Part shown: positions 26,615 to 35,634 of the stretch, piece after piece
Layout of the letters: the number at the start of each line of letters is the position of its first letter
Numbering within the stretch: the stretch's first letter is position 1
Assembly: GCF_004353845.1 (NCBI RefSeq)
Contig: NZ_CP037863.1
Span: 79,365-143,364, forward strand
Origin: Citrobacter arsenatis
GTDB taxonomy: Bacteria; Pseudomonadota; Gammaproteobacteria; Enterobacterales; Enterobacteriaceae
Length of the DNA: 64,000 bases
Direction: 5' to 3'
Made by a program: the position numbers and the translations under genes
The notes under the pieces: generated by a model
What the model saw: the letters and a program-made list of their open reading frames with translations, nothing else
What the model was told of the DNA's origin: nothing
The model's database searches: none

Positions 26615-27607
26615 TTACAGAAAAACGCAGTTACGCTTGCGCCAGAAGAGGTAACCGAAATTCTTTTTCGAGTTTGGGGAATTATGTTTAATCCCCCAGG
26701 TTTGAGTGGTAGCACCAAACGCATGGCAATTTGTGCTCTCAGGGAACATGTTCACCATCTGATAACGCCAGCGGTCTTTCGGAATGATGGGAGACGGATA
26801 CTGATTACAGACGGCGTTATCTGCACCAATGGAATTCCAGACCAGGCCTTCACGATGCATCTTGAACGCCATACGCTCACTGACAAGAAGTGATGATTCC
26901 AGAGGGGAAAACTCACCGCTGGTAAAACCTGTCATCGGATACATCGATCCCTGGCTACCTGCACACCAGAATAAAGGGGCCAGAGGGCGCCCGGCAGCGC
27001 TGGCCACAGAATCCGCAGCGCAGGCCGCCTGTGCAATCAGATTACCGAAAAGCGACGCTTCCGGATTAATCATCATGGACAGCGTGCTGTCATTCCATAA
27101 CGGGTCAATTTCAGAGAGGTAAGCGATATCCAGGTCCCCTGTCTGCAGACAACCAAGACTGGTAATAATGTTGAGCCAGAAAATCAGAGGGTATTTGTAC
27201 CAGTGGACATGGTAGAACGTGCCTGCAGCAGGACGGTCACTCTGACCAGCAGTTCCTGTTCCTGTCCGACCGAGATCAATTTTAAATCCGCCCATGTTCA
27301 CCATAACGCCAGGTTCACGGGTCACATCAACCATCGCCATCGGTTCCCAGAATCCAATCGCCAGCCCAATACGGTAGAGGATTCCAACAGGGCAAATTTG
27401 TATGGGAGACGCGGGATTACTGGTGTCAGGCAGCGGACCGGAGGCGAGCTTGATGTTACCAATTGACATCGGGAACATGCACTTCCAACAGATATCGGAA
27501 ATTGGATTTACCCATCGCCCCTCACCAGCATTACTGGAGGCAAAAGCCTGAGACGGTGTACAAACCAGCACCAGAAGTAATGTGGCGAACCAGACAAAGC
27601 GCCTCAT
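26615..27607 (-). CDS. traU: Pilus assembly and DNA transfer protein TraU
   Basis: A 330-residue protein, the same length as F TraU. The start at 27607 is chosen for its GGGGGAG binding site and because the product then has a normal signal peptide (RRFVWFATLLLVLVCTPSQA). Conserved blocks include ISDICWKCMFPMSIGNIK, FYHVHWYKYPLIFWLNIITS, LGCLQTGDLDIAYLSEIDP and the C-terminus KKNFGYLFWRKRNCVFL. It is periplasmic, cysteine-rich and needed for transfer more than for pilus growth. It overlaps the upstream unknown gene by 4 bases. Confidence 0.97.
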   Translation of the reverse strand: MRRFVWFATLLLVLVCTPSQAFASSNAGEGRWVNPISDICWKCMFPMSIGNIKLASGPLPDTSNPASPIQICPVGILYRIGLAIGFWEPMAMVDVTREPGVMVNMGGFKIDLGRTGTGTAGQSDRPAAGTFYHVHWYKYPLIFWLNIITSLGCLQTGDLDIAYLSEIDPLWNDSTLSMMINPEASLFGNLIAQAACAADSVASAAGRPLAPLFWCAGSQGSMYPMTGFTSGEFSPLESSLLVSERMAFKMHREGLVWNSIGADNAVCNQYPSPIIPKDRWRYQMVNMFPESTNCHAFGATTQTWGIKHNSPNSKKNFGYLFWRKRNCVFL

Positions 27608-27927
27608 GCTCTCCCCCGAAGCCACACACAAACCGGACCGTCTTCAGTGTCATGTATTGAACCAATAAACCAGCCATCTTCTGAAGGAACAGAAGGCTGC
27701 CATTCACTGATATCAGATGCTCCGTTTTCCCAGGCTTCAATAACCTGCGGAGGCGCATCGTTTTCCAGCCAGCGAAGTGCACAGACAAGTTGATTCATGC
27801 GTAACCATTCATTGAAATCGGCCTGGGAGGCCTCATCACATGAAGGCTTAAAGTAGTGTGGGTGAGTCCAGAATCCGTTATGGTCACGGATCACTGCAAC
27901 CGCTTTTACAGGTTCAGAGTAGGTCAT
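27604..27927 (-). CDS. Unknown protein inserted between traW and traU
   Basis: A 107-residue soluble protein. The start at 27927 is chosen because GGAG lies 6 bases upstream. Contains WTHPHYFKPSCDEASQADFN and a C-terminal DTEDGPVCVWLRG that looks like a beta-strand segment; the middle (FNEWLRMNQLVCALRWLEND) is helical. No membrane segment or signal peptide, so probably cytoplasmic. Not part of the F transfer operon. Overlap with traU suggests stable integration into the operon. Confidence 0.65.
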   Translation of the reverse strand: MTYSEPVKAVAVIRDHNGFWTHPHYFKPSCDEASQADFNEWLRMNQLVCALRWLENDAPPQVIEAWENGASDISEWQPSVPSEDGWFIGSIHDTEDGPVCVWLRGRA

Positions 27928-27975
27928 GGGGATCTCCGGATGTGCCACCATCAGAGCTGCTGGGGCTGGAAAATA

Positions 27976-28197
27976 TCAGTGGTTTTTAGCACTGGCGGCC
28001 GCTTTCATAATGATGGCCAGTCGCTGTTCCTGTGTCATTTCATACAGGGCAAGAATGCCACCACGCATTACGGCAGAAGGTTTGTAGAGCGGATTCTCAT
28101 TGAGGATCTCATCCAGCCATCTGGCTGAGCCTTCATCATGACGTAGTGACGAGATAGTATTATTCCGGCCCTTTTCACATTCAGGGTCTTTTTTCAT
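27976..28197 (-). CDS. Small unknown protein inserted between traW and traU
   Basis: A 73-residue soluble protein with AAGG 8 bases before ATG. The N-terminus is charged (MKKDPECEKGRNNTISSL) and the C-terminus helical (TQEQRLAIIMKAAASAKNH). No family recognised. It belongs to a cluster of four extra genes in this place. Confidence 0.55.
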   Translation of the reverse strand: MKKDPECEKGRNNTISSLRHDEGSARWLDEILNENPLYKPSAVMRGGILALYEMTQEQRLAIIMKAAASAKNH

Positions 28198-28294
28198 GGA
28201 GTTACCTTGTCTGGGTTAAACAAAAACGGGGAGCTGGCTGAGCGCAGAGCGACGTCCAGATGCCAGACATGTTGATATCAAGTGGGGTAAATCG

Positions 28295-28942
28295 TCAGAG
28301 TGGTGTTGGCTGAACGACAATAAATGCGTAGCCGTAATCATCGTCAGACTCAGCGTACTCGGTCGCGCCGGTGGCGATTGCGTTCGCAGCCTTAATGAGA
28401 TACCGGGAAAGTGATTTACGAGAAGTTTGCCGCGTTCCCTGGACAATAACGACGATATGGCAGGCCAGACTCCCTTCAGCAAGATAGCCAGCCATTTTGA
28501 TCCAGGGGGGTAACGCAGAACCCGCTGCATCCGGGAAAAAACCGGGGGGGTCAAAGCACAAACGAACGTGCACATGCCAGTGAGCAGAGTATTCAGGAAA
28601 TGTTAAACCGGTATTTCCATAATCACCACGATAATGGCATCCTTCAGCATCCACTGGCAGTTCGTTGTTCGTGATACTGTCGGCAGCGCGTTCAAGACAA
28701 AACACCAGGTCGCGAGTTATCGTGTGTGGTTGTGCATTCACACTGACTATCACCTGAGTAAGAGGATAAGCACATTTTTCCCACTCCCCCATCACAGGAG
28801 GTGCATCCTCGGAAAATGGCTGTGGAACAATGACATTTCTGTCCTGACTATCTTTTTTCATTACCGAAAAGAAAAAAAGGCAGCCGTTCAGTATTACGAT
28901 CAAAATAATCAAAAACAGAAATTTTGGCCACTCTATGTCCAT
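28295..28942 (-). CDS. Membrane-anchored unknown protein inserted between traW and traU
   Basis: A 215-residue protein with one N-terminal membrane segment (FLFLIILIVILNGCLFFFSV, about 8-27) and a periplasmic-looking domain with four cysteines (about 58, 82, 101, 129). It overlaps the next gene by 10 bases. No relation to known Tra proteins could be seen. Topology resembles that of TrbI or TraE-type anchored components. Confidence 0.65.
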   Translation of the reverse strand: MDIEWPKFLFLIILIVILNGCLFFFSVMKKDSQDRNVIVPQPFSEDAPPVMGEWEKCAYPLTQVIVSVNAQPHTITRDLVFCLERAADSITNNELPVDAEGCHYRGDYGNTGLTFPEYSAHWHVHVRLCFDPPGFFPDAAGSALPPWIKMAGYLAEGSLACHIVVIVQGTRQTSRKSLSRYLIKAANAIATGATEYAESDDDYGYAFIVVQPTPL

Positions 28943-29253
28943 GACTCAGTCTCCTTCATATGCGATAGCATCAGAGCAACCAGGTATTCAGGAAAACGCT
29001 CATCTCTGTTTTCCGGTTCGACCAGCTCCATCTGATTTGCTCTTAGCCAGTTAAACCATGCCTTCGTCACCAGTACCGGACTCCAGGAGGCAATCTCCGG
29101 ATATAAAGCCTTAAGTTTGTCTGCCGTTCCCTGACGGTTGTGCTTATTTACAGATTTGCCGGGGAGTTTACGGGGGAAATTACGCTGTCTTTCGCGTGAG
29201 GTAACGACAGTGCGTATTTCGGGAAACAAATCACCTAACGTTGTTGCGGTCAT
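28933..29253 (-). CDS. Unknown basic protein inserted between traW and traU
   Basis: A 106-residue soluble protein. The N-terminal half is very basic (RERQRNFPRKLPGKSVNKHN), and the rest is a helical domain (ADKLKALYPEIASWSPVLV then TKAWFNWLRANQ). The basic stretch could bind nucleic acid; this is inference. It overlaps the traW stop by 4 bases, so translation is coupled. Confidence 0.6.
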   Translation of the reverse strand: MTATTLGDLFPEIRTVVTSRERQRNFPRKLPGKSVNKHNRQGTADKLKALYPEIASWSPVLVTKAWFNWLRANQMELVEPENRDERFPEYLVALMLSHMKETESWT

Positions 29254-29885
29254 TTTTTTACTCCTGATACCGGAATTTCTTCCACTTTCAGTACACGGCC
29301 ATCGGGCGAAATTCGAACAGGGATGTTTGAGAAGCCAAATTTCCGCGTGAGGGTTCCTGACTGGTCGAAGTAAATACGTTCATTCAGGCTATCGCTGGTA
29401 TTCTTGATATTGCCTTTAACCAGAATTACCTTCGCGTTCGTCTTACCGGCAATCTCCTTTCTGGCCCATTCCATCTGATCTTTATTATCACCATCGATAA
29501 AATACAAAACCTGATTGAAAGGAACTTTATCCAGTGGATTCACCTGCTCCCCTTTGCGCGCAATAACATTTCCCTGCATATCCGTCACGGTTTCCTGGAC
29601 GGTAAACGTGGGATCAAATGCAAAGCTGCGGTATTTTTCAGCATTGGTTAGTCCACTGACAGCAGGTGGCCGGACGGCATTCTTCTTCACCCGGTCAACG
29701 GCTTCTGCACGCAATTTGTCCAGTTCACCGCTCTGCTCCATCCCCTTCAGACGGTTCTGGATAAAATCCAGCATGTCCTGTTCGGCAGGTTCAAACACAT
29801 TTCCCCAGGTACCGAGATCTTTCGCACCGCTACTGGCTGACAGAGCCAGTAGTACCAGGGCTGTCAGTGCAAATCGTTTATTCAC
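29250..29885 (-). CDS. traW: Pilus assembly protein TraW
   Basis: A 211-residue periplasmic protein (F TraW 210) with a signal peptide (RFALTALVLLALSASSGA) and the TraW blocks KDLGTWGNVFEPAEQDMLDF, RPPAVSGLTNAEKYRSFAFD, VPFNQVLYFIDGD and RIYFDQSGTLTRKFGFSNIP. It partners with TrbC in pilus growth. It overlaps trbI by 4 bases. Confidence 0.96.
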   Translation of the reverse strand: MNKRFALTALVLLALSASSGAKDLGTWGNVFEPAEQDMLDFIQNRLKGMEQSGELDKLRAEAVDRVKKNAVRPPAVSGLTNAEKYRSFAFDPTFTVQETVTDMQGNVIARKGEQVNPLDKVPFNQVLYFIDGDNKDQMEWARKEIAGKTNAKVILVKGNIKNTSDSLNERIYFDQSGTLTRKFGFSNIPVRISPDGRVLKVEEIPVSGVKK

Positions 29886-30298
29886 TGTCCCTCCTGAGTA
29901 CGGCGGGCGATATCGCTACGGATTTCGGTCGTGATATCCGGTAACGGGCTGACAGCAGCAGGTTTCACCAGGATGATAGCGTTATGCGAGGTTTGCCACT
30001 CATTCAGGCTATCGGACATCGCCGTGTTGAAACGGCTTGTCAGTGCTTTCGCCTTGTCCTCATCGAGCTGCAGTTGTGCTGACTGCTGCATGAAAAGGTC
30101 GATCGTGCCTTTCATGTCGAAAACCACAATTTCCGGGGCTGTGAGTTTTATGTAAGCCCCTGTTATTCCTGTCAGCACCATTTGAGAGGCCAGCACACAG
30201 GCAGCAAGTTTTACACTCCTGGAACTAAGCCAGCCCGACATTGTTACGCCGTGTCGCACTGTGCCGCCGCTGAACGGTTTTTCGTTACTGTCACTCAT
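29882..30298 (-). CDS. trbI: Pilus protein TrbI
   Basis: A 138-residue inner-membrane protein (F TrbI 128). The start at 30298 is the ATG overlapping the traC stop (ATGA); the frame opens 5 codons earlier. One membrane segment (about 30-52), then a periplasmic coiled coil (about 70-100) and a C-terminal region. In F, TrbI affects pilus retraction. Confidence 0.88.
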   Translation of the reverse strand: MSDSNEKPFSGGTVRHGVTMSGWLSSRSVKLAACVLASQMVLTGITGAYIKLTAPEIVVFDMKGTIDLFMQQSAQLQLDEDKAKALTSRFNTAMSDSLNEWQTSHNAIILVKPAAVSPLPDITTEIRSDIARRTQEGQ

Positions 30299-32898
30299 GC
30301 CGCTTCCACCCATTCTTCAAGTTCATGAAGTTCGTCTCCAAACTTCCTCTCTGCCAGCAAATAGGCGGCCTCCTCTGATGTGGCCCCTGCTTTCTGAGCG
30401 TTCTGCATATATGCGAAGTCCTCACCACGGGAACTGAACATGGCGCGAGTAACAGGATCAACAAACAACCGATGGAAGGAGCTGTATTCGCCGGCACTGA
30501 TAAGCAATGAACTGTAATCGGTCTGAATTGCCGGCTGGAAACCACGGATAACTTCCTTTTCCATGTCCGAGAATTGATCCGGATTTTCGGAAAGGTATTG
30601 TTTGAATGCCTTCGTATCCTGCAGCAGCGTGATTTTGGTCGAACTGTTGTTCCATGCTGCTTCAGCTTCCTTACCGGCACTGAAGTCTTTGATGCCCTGA
30701 GTAATCGTAATGAATGCACCACGATGTCGGCGAACAGTACGGTAACCAGTTTCGATAAAGCGGGCAGCATGAGGATTAGAACCACCGAGCAGTCGCCAGG
30801 CTTCGTCGATAATGCAGACTTTTTTGAGATCTCGCGGGCTGTGGTACATCTTTTCCTGAATCGCGAGGATGAGAGAAAACAGGATAGAGGAAAGTAACTT
30901 CGGCTTGTTTTCCAGACTCAGAAGCTCCAGCACAGCAAAACGGGTTTCGTCATCAAGAGTAGGTTTGTCGGCATTAAAGTATTCGCCATCAGCCCCCCAG
31001 GTACAGTAGGTTTCCAGCAACATGGCCAGTTCAGCCATTCGGGCAATGATGGTCGGTTTGTCTGCAAACGCGGTATTAACATCCTCACTGGTCAGATAGT
31101 TATAAACATCATCTATACGTGCCCGGTTTTGCTTTTGTTCCCAGGCGTGCATGACCGCTTTTTTCAGTATTGCTTCACAAACGACATCCAGTGGTTCGGT
31201 CGGGCTTGCCAGTACCGCAAGAAGTCGAACAATCCCTTCTGCTGAAAGCTTGATGTCTCTGACGTTGGCAAACGGATTAAAACGAAGTTGAGCACCATCC
31301 AGATACACACCACCGGCCTGCAGGCAGTAGTTCTTGTAGCTGTCACCCATATCAATAACCCAGCCAAATCCACCTGCGTTCAGCACATCGCGGAGAATAC
31401 TTTGTGTCAGGAATGATTTACCAGCACCAGATGTTCCCGTGACAGCAATGTTGAAGTTGGTACTGCCATTTTCTTCGTCGAACATATCGAAGAAGGCTAC
31501 CTGGTTGCGATAGGTCGGCAGCGGCATTCCTCCACGTGACAACTGACGTTCGGCTACCACAGGCATCAGGCTTACCGCATTCCATGATTTTCCACGTAAT
31601 GTGGCACCCGTCGTTTTAAGATCCTCCCACATTCCCTCCTGCATAACGAACGGGAAACTGGCCAGCCAGTTACGCATCTGCTGGTACTGAATCGTGACCA
31701 TTTCCAGTTCGTTTTTACGAAAGACGTTCACGGCAGCAAGTTCACATTTCTGTGCTTCTGTATTGTTATCTGGTGTAAACAACGTCACGTTGAAATACGT
31801 GCGGCAAAGTGCAATTTCATTGGTGGACAGCTGCTCACGGGTTTTACGCCATTCATCTGCTGCTTTTTTGGTTCCTGGGAACAAAGCACCATAGGCTGAG
31901 TTTGCTTTTTTGGACAGATCCGTATCCTTGCGGAAGGCCTCACTCTGACTTGCTGTCTGCTCCTCGAGCTCGGTTGTCCAGGTAATCATAAACGGGCAAG
32001 GAATGCCGAGGTCCGGGAAGCGGATATTCTGCAGGTTATCCGCCCCCTGCCAGAGCGCAAAGCGACGTGGATTCTTGCTCAGCTGCATGTTTACGATACG
32101 ACAAGCTGATGCCGGAAGCCGTGTACCGTCCGTTTCAATTTTTTCAGGTAATTCAATACGTAAATGTGAAGGATGAACTTCAAAGTCAATGGAAGGGTCA
32201 ACCACCTGACGATTGAGCAATTCATCCTCGTTATAGTCGCCCGGAGACGTCATAACCTGCTCATGACGGTAGTTCACCATTTCACGCATAACTGACAGGA
32301 AACCGTTCACGTCAGTATTGATGGAATCAATACGAGCCGCCCCCAGAGAAACACGAATGGTGTTGCGCAACTGAACCAGCTCATCCATCACCTGCTGAGA
32401 AAATCGTTTAACGGCTTTACCATAGACAATAAATATCCGGTAATTACGCAGGTAAAGCGGGTATTCACGCTTGTTTGCCAGACCGTGTAAAGCTGATTTC
32501 TCCCAGAAGGCACGGGTGATTTTATTCAGGTGATCGGCCATCTGGCCTTTCCACATGTCGGTACTGACGCCAGCCGCAATGCGCTCACCCACACATTTAC
32601 TTGCAGTCAAAATAACGGTGACAGGTGTTTTACGAGGCAGTTTCTTACGCAGCATGTCATCAAGAGCCGCCATCACCTGCTCATTAGCCCCCGGTAGCGG
32701 GGCCAGTTCAAGAACAAATCCGGCCGTACCCGTATTAATGAACAGATCATTTTTATCATCGTAATAACGGTATGGCAGGCTGGCAACGAGGGAGGGGTAA
32801 TCCCATGTTTGCTCAAGATTAGCGCGAGCAGTTGCTGCTCCATCCTTGTGCTGTCCTCTTTCAATCAAACCCATCAGAGTGTCCAGAACACTGCTCAT
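30295..32898 (-). CDS. traC: VirB4-type assembly ATPase TraC
   Basis: An 867-residue ATPase (F TraC 875). Walker A (TGTSGAGKSF) near residue 488 and Walker B (KVCIIDEAWRLLGG) near 694, with the C-terminal ATPase block HRGAFITITQGIKDFSAGKE. It powers assembly of the pilus and secretion channel at the inner membrane. Start and stop overlap the flanking genes by 4 bases. Confidence 0.97.
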   Translation of the reverse strand: MSSVLDTLMGLIERGQHKDGAATARANLEQTWDYPSLVASLPYRYYDDKNDLFINTGTAGFVLELAPLPGANEQVMAALDDMLRKKLPRKTPVTVILTASKCVGERIAAGVSTDMWKGQMADHLNKITRAFWEKSALHGLANKREYPLYLRNYRIFIVYGKAVKRFSQQVMDELVQLRNTIRVSLGAARIDSINTDVNGFLSVMREMVNYRHEQVMTSPGDYNEDELLNRQVVDPSIDFEVHPSHLRIELPEKIETDGTRLPASACRIVNMQLSKNPRRFALWQGADNLQNIRFPDLGIPCPFMITWTTELEEQTASQSEAFRKDTDLSKKANSAYGALFPGTKKAADEWRKTREQLSTNEIALCRTYFNVTLFTPDNNTEAQKCELAAVNVFRKNELEMVTIQYQQMRNWLASFPFVMQEGMWEDLKTTGATLRGKSWNAVSLMPVVAERQLSRGGMPLPTYRNQVAFFDMFDEENGSTNFNIAVTGTSGAGKSFLTQSILRDVLNAGGFGWVIDMGDSYKNYCLQAGGVYLDGAQLRFNPFANVRDIKLSAEGIVRLLAVLASPTEPLDVVCEAILKKAVMHAWEQKQNRARIDDVYNYLTSEDVNTAFADKPTIIARMAELAMLLETYCTWGADGEYFNADKPTLDDETRFAVLELLSLENKPKLLSSILFSLILAIQEKMYHSPRDLKKVCIIDEAWRLLGGSNPHAARFIETGYRTVRRHRGAFITITQGIKDFSAGKEAEAAWNNSSTKITLLQDTKAFKQYLSENPDQFSDMEKEVIRGFQPAIQTDYSSLLISAGEYSSFHRLFVDPVTRAMFSSRGEDFAYMQNAQKAGATSEEAAYLLAERKFGDELHELEEWVEAA

Positions 32899-33080
32899 TT
32901 TCGCCCCTCCACAACAGAACGGATCAGCTCAAGACGGCGCAGCCGGGCCTCTTCAGTGAGGTTGAAACACACAGGCCCATCGACACTCATCTCCATTCGA
33001 TATCCGGAATTGTTTAACACCCTCCCTTCGGCCAGCAGTGTCATATCTGGGGAAGTGGGATCATCTTTTAAACTGATCAT
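32895..33080 (-). CDS. Small unknown protein between traV and traC
   Basis: A 61-residue soluble protein with 4-base overlaps on both sides, which argues that it is real. F carries traR here, but this protein has only one cysteine and lacks the four-cysteine zinc motif of TraR, so it is not TraR. The C-terminus is helical and basic (EEARLRRLELIRSVVEGRK). Function unknown. Confidence 0.6.
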   Translation of the reverse strand: MISLKDDPTSPDMTLLAEGRVLNNSGYRMEMSVDGPVCFNLTEEARLRRLELIRSVVEGRK

Positions 33081-33634
33081 TCGCCCCCCTCCCCGATAAC
33101 ACGGTAGCTTTCATCCCAGTGCGATTTGTTTTTCACAAACTCGACCACGGACGGTTGATGGAAGTTGTCATCGGTATCCACCCACGGTGCAATCCACAGA
33201 CGCTGGGTCGCGTCCGGTATACGCTGCGCCTGAACCCGTCCTGCCGTATTGACAGGTACTGACTGCCCAACGGCTGAAGAAGTAATACGCGGAGTCACTC
33301 CGGTCTGCATCGTTCCTGCTGGTACAGCAGCAAGAGGACGTGGCGCGATTAACTTAGAACTGGGAGATCCGGTTGCTGCGACTGAAACAGGACGTGACGT
33401 ATTAACGACAGGAGCCACATTGCGCAGTGCCGGTAGGGTTTCACCCGCAGGCTTTTTTGCAGCTTTATCCGCAGTGAGGTCGTCAAGGCTTTTGCCCTGG
33501 GCGGCCAGTTTATTTGCCTCCCCGGTTGTGAGGCACTGGTCGGTCGCGGTTTTATTACAGTCAAAATCAGAATTCATACCGGCGCAGCCGGTCAGTACGC
33601 TACACAGCAGTGCAGCGCCCATCAGTTTTTTCAT
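33077..33634 (-). CDS. traV: Outer-membrane lipoprotein TraV
   Basis: A 185-residue lipoprotein (F TraV 171) with lipobox VLTGCAGM (Cys at 18) and further conserved cysteines near 26 and 34, as in VirB7/TraV proteins. The alanine/proline-rich middle (about 60-125) precedes a C-terminal block WIAPWVDTDDNFHQPSVVEF. It anchors the TraK-TraB core complex in the outer membrane. Confidence 0.93.
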   Translation of the reverse strand: MKKLMGAALLCSVLTGCAGMNSDFDCNKTATDQCLTTGEANKLAAQGKSLDDLTADKAAKKPAGETLPALRNVAPVVNTSRPVSVAATGSPSSKLIAPRPLAAVPAGTMQTGVTPRITSSAVGQSVPVNTAGRVQAQRIPDATQRLWIAPWVDTDDNFHQPSVVEFVKNKSHWDESYRVIGEGGE

Positions 33635-33715
33635 GGGGTAACTCCGATAAATTATTAGGTACTAATGGAAGTAATTGAGGATGAAAATCAGTGTGGCTGG
33701 AGTCCACAGAGTATA

Positions 33716-34219
33716 TTAACGTTCACGCCCCCCGCTCCCCTCGCCGTTGCTGTCCGGGATGTTCTGAATGAACCGGAAGTGACATGTTTTCGTGGATTTT
33801 CCTGATGTTATTTCATACCGGTATTTTTTTTCTGCCTCATACCACTGCTGAATAACATCCAGAGAAAGCTCCTTTCTTTCGGTAACCGTGGATTGTAGCC
33901 ACTGCCACGCACCGATGTTCAGTGGCTTATATATGGCCAGTTTACTGTCCAGTACTTCAGGCCAGGAACCAGGAAGAGTGCCAAAAATTTTCATAAACAG
34001 AAAAGGGAAAAGGCACATGCCAACAAAGATGGCAGTACACTGAAACCACCAGGATGACCACCAGTATGTATATACATAAATCCATACACCTGCGTTGAGG
34101 AGACTGAACGTAATTGACAGTATCCAAATCCACGTGATGCGTGGAGGATGAGCATTGTCGCGCCACATCCGTATATCCACGCCAATCTTGTTAAACAACC
34201 TGTCGTTATCATTCATCAT
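33716..34219 (-). CDS. Inner-membrane protein at the traP position
   Basis: A 167-residue protein with two hydrophobic segments (ITWIWILSITFSLLNAGVWI and about 58-78, rich in Trp and Phe) followed by a soluble C-terminal half. It sits between traV and traB, where F has traP, trbD and trbG, accessory and poorly conserved. No similarity to TraP is claimed. AGGTGG precedes the ATG pair; the second ATG may be the real start. Confidence 0.65.
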   Translation of the reverse strand: MMNDNDRLFNKIGVDIRMWRDNAHPPRITWIWILSITFSLLNAGVWIYVYTYWWSSWWFQCTAIFVGMCLFPFLFMKIFGTLPGSWPEVLDSKLAIYKPLNIGAWQWLQSTVTERKELSLDVIQQWYEAEKKYRYEITSGKSTKTCHFRFIQNIPDSNGEGSGGRER

Positions 34220-34224
34220 CCACC

Positions 34225-35634
34225 TCAGTTAATCGTGTCGCCGAGACGCAACTGGCTGGCCTGTCGTAACACGTCATCCGGGTTAATATTCCCCACTGAA
34301 GCCGTGCTGTTTGAGGTGGTCTGGCTGACGGACTGAGGCGCGGCTTCACTCTGTGTTGAATTTGCAGCATTCTGCAGGGCTTCCTTCGCTTTTTGCTCTT
34401 CCGCATCCTCCAGCGTTTCCAGGCGGAAACCTTTCTGGAACACCACTGTGACCTGGTTACCTGCACCGATATCAATGATCGGATGGTATTGTTCGGCTCG
34501 CTTAATCCAGTACTGACTCAGCGTATCAGCAGCCTTGCTTGCCCCACCACCGAACCCTTGTTTAAACACATCACCGGCACCAACATCGGCAGTAGCTCCA
34601 AGCCCCACAGACGGCGTGGCAGCAGATTTAATCCCCTCACCGAAACCGGAAAGCAGACCAGCCGCACCTGCATAACCCACAATCATACCGTTACGCATAA
34701 CCGGTTTTCCCCGGATACCTCCTTTGCCCTGATAGCTGACATGACCGTCAAACTCCATATCGATATGCTTTCCATTCTTCAGTACACAACTGATCGATTT
34801 AGTCCGTACCTCACCACGCTCACTAGAAATATCGCCCCAGATTTCACCCACAACAAAACAGCCATCGGCGCTGTATTCTTTATTGTTGGGCATCTGGATA
34901 TTGCCAAGTAACCGGAAGGTGACTGGACGGGTATTCTGCTGGCCAGTCACGCTGGCGTTAGCATCAGCACCTTCAATCATAATGGCTTCAGAAAAAGAAC
35001 CTGACGGGATCCAGGGTAGTTTTGTTGGTTTCTTTTTCAGACTTTCATAAGTGAATTTTGAGGTGGTAAGTCCCCCCATAACCCGCTGGCCTGAACCTCC
35101 TGGATAAAACCCTGCCCCCTGACCAGCATGAACAGCGCCATTGGCGGACGGCGTGCCTGTTGGGGTGACAGAATATTCTGGCGGTCGGGCCTGACCGGCA
35201 GCAACAGGACCAGGAAGTGGTGTTCCGTTCTGGTCAGCAGGTGGTGTCTGCTGGCCACTGGTCGAATTGCTGCCGGAGGCTTTCTGGTTTAACAGGTCAG
35301 TCAGACGCTGTATTTCAGCATCCTTTTCAGCCAGCTTCTGGCCTGTATTAAGTATGTTCTGGTCAAGCTTTTGTGACAGCATGTTGACATTCTGCTCAAG
35401 CGCAGACGTTTTGGCCTGTTGCTGTGCCAGTGCGGCATCATTGACCTTTTCATTGAATGAGGCTGTAACCACGCCCGTCATATTTGGCACGGCAGCGGGT
35501 GGCGGTGCTTTCTGTTTTTCCTGATATTGCCCATACCCGTAAACCCCTCCAGCCAGAGCAGCCCCGGAGGCAATGACGGCCGCCAGAACAGTAATCTGTC
35601 TGCGTCGGGTTTTGAGATTTTCATTCAGACTCAT
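34225..35634 (-). CDS. traB: Secretion channel scaffold TraB (VirB10 type)
   Basis: A 469-residue protein (F TraB 475). One membrane segment near 17-36, a periplasmic coiled coil (about 60-112), a Pro/Gly-rich spacer (about 115-195), then the beta-barrel domain typical of VirB10/TrbI proteins (TFRLLGNIQMPNNKEYSADG, SCVLKNGKHIDMEFDGHVSY). It spans the periplasm between TraC/TraL at the inner membrane and TraK/TraV at the outer membrane. The start overlaps traK by 4 bases. Confidence 0.95.
   Translation of the reverse strand: MSLNENLKTRRRQITVLAAVIASGAALAGGVYGYGQYQEKQKAPPPAAVPNMTGVVTASFNEKVNDAALAQQQAKTSALEQNVNMLSQKLDQNILNTGQKLAEKDAEIQRLTDLLNQKASGSNSTSGQQTPPADQNGTPLPGPVAAGQARPPEYSVTPTGTPSANGAVHAGQGAGFYPGGSGQRVMGGLTTSKFTYESLKKKPTKLPWIPSGSFSEAIMIEGADANASVTGQQNTRPVTFRLLGNIQMPNNKEYSADGCFVVGEIWGDISSERGEVRTKSISCVLKNGKHIDMEFDGHVSYQGKGGIRGKPVMRNGMIVGYAGAAGLLSGFGEGIKSAATPSVGLGATADVGAGDVFKQGFGGGASKAADTLSQYWIKRAEQYHPIIDIGAGNQVTVVFQKGFRLETLEDAEEQKAKEALQNAANSTQSEAAPQSVSQTTSNSTASVGNINPDDVLRQASQLRLGDTIN

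Noticed and set aside
32895..33080. Small gene between traV and traC as traR
   Set aside because: It lacks the four-cysteine zinc motif of TraR.
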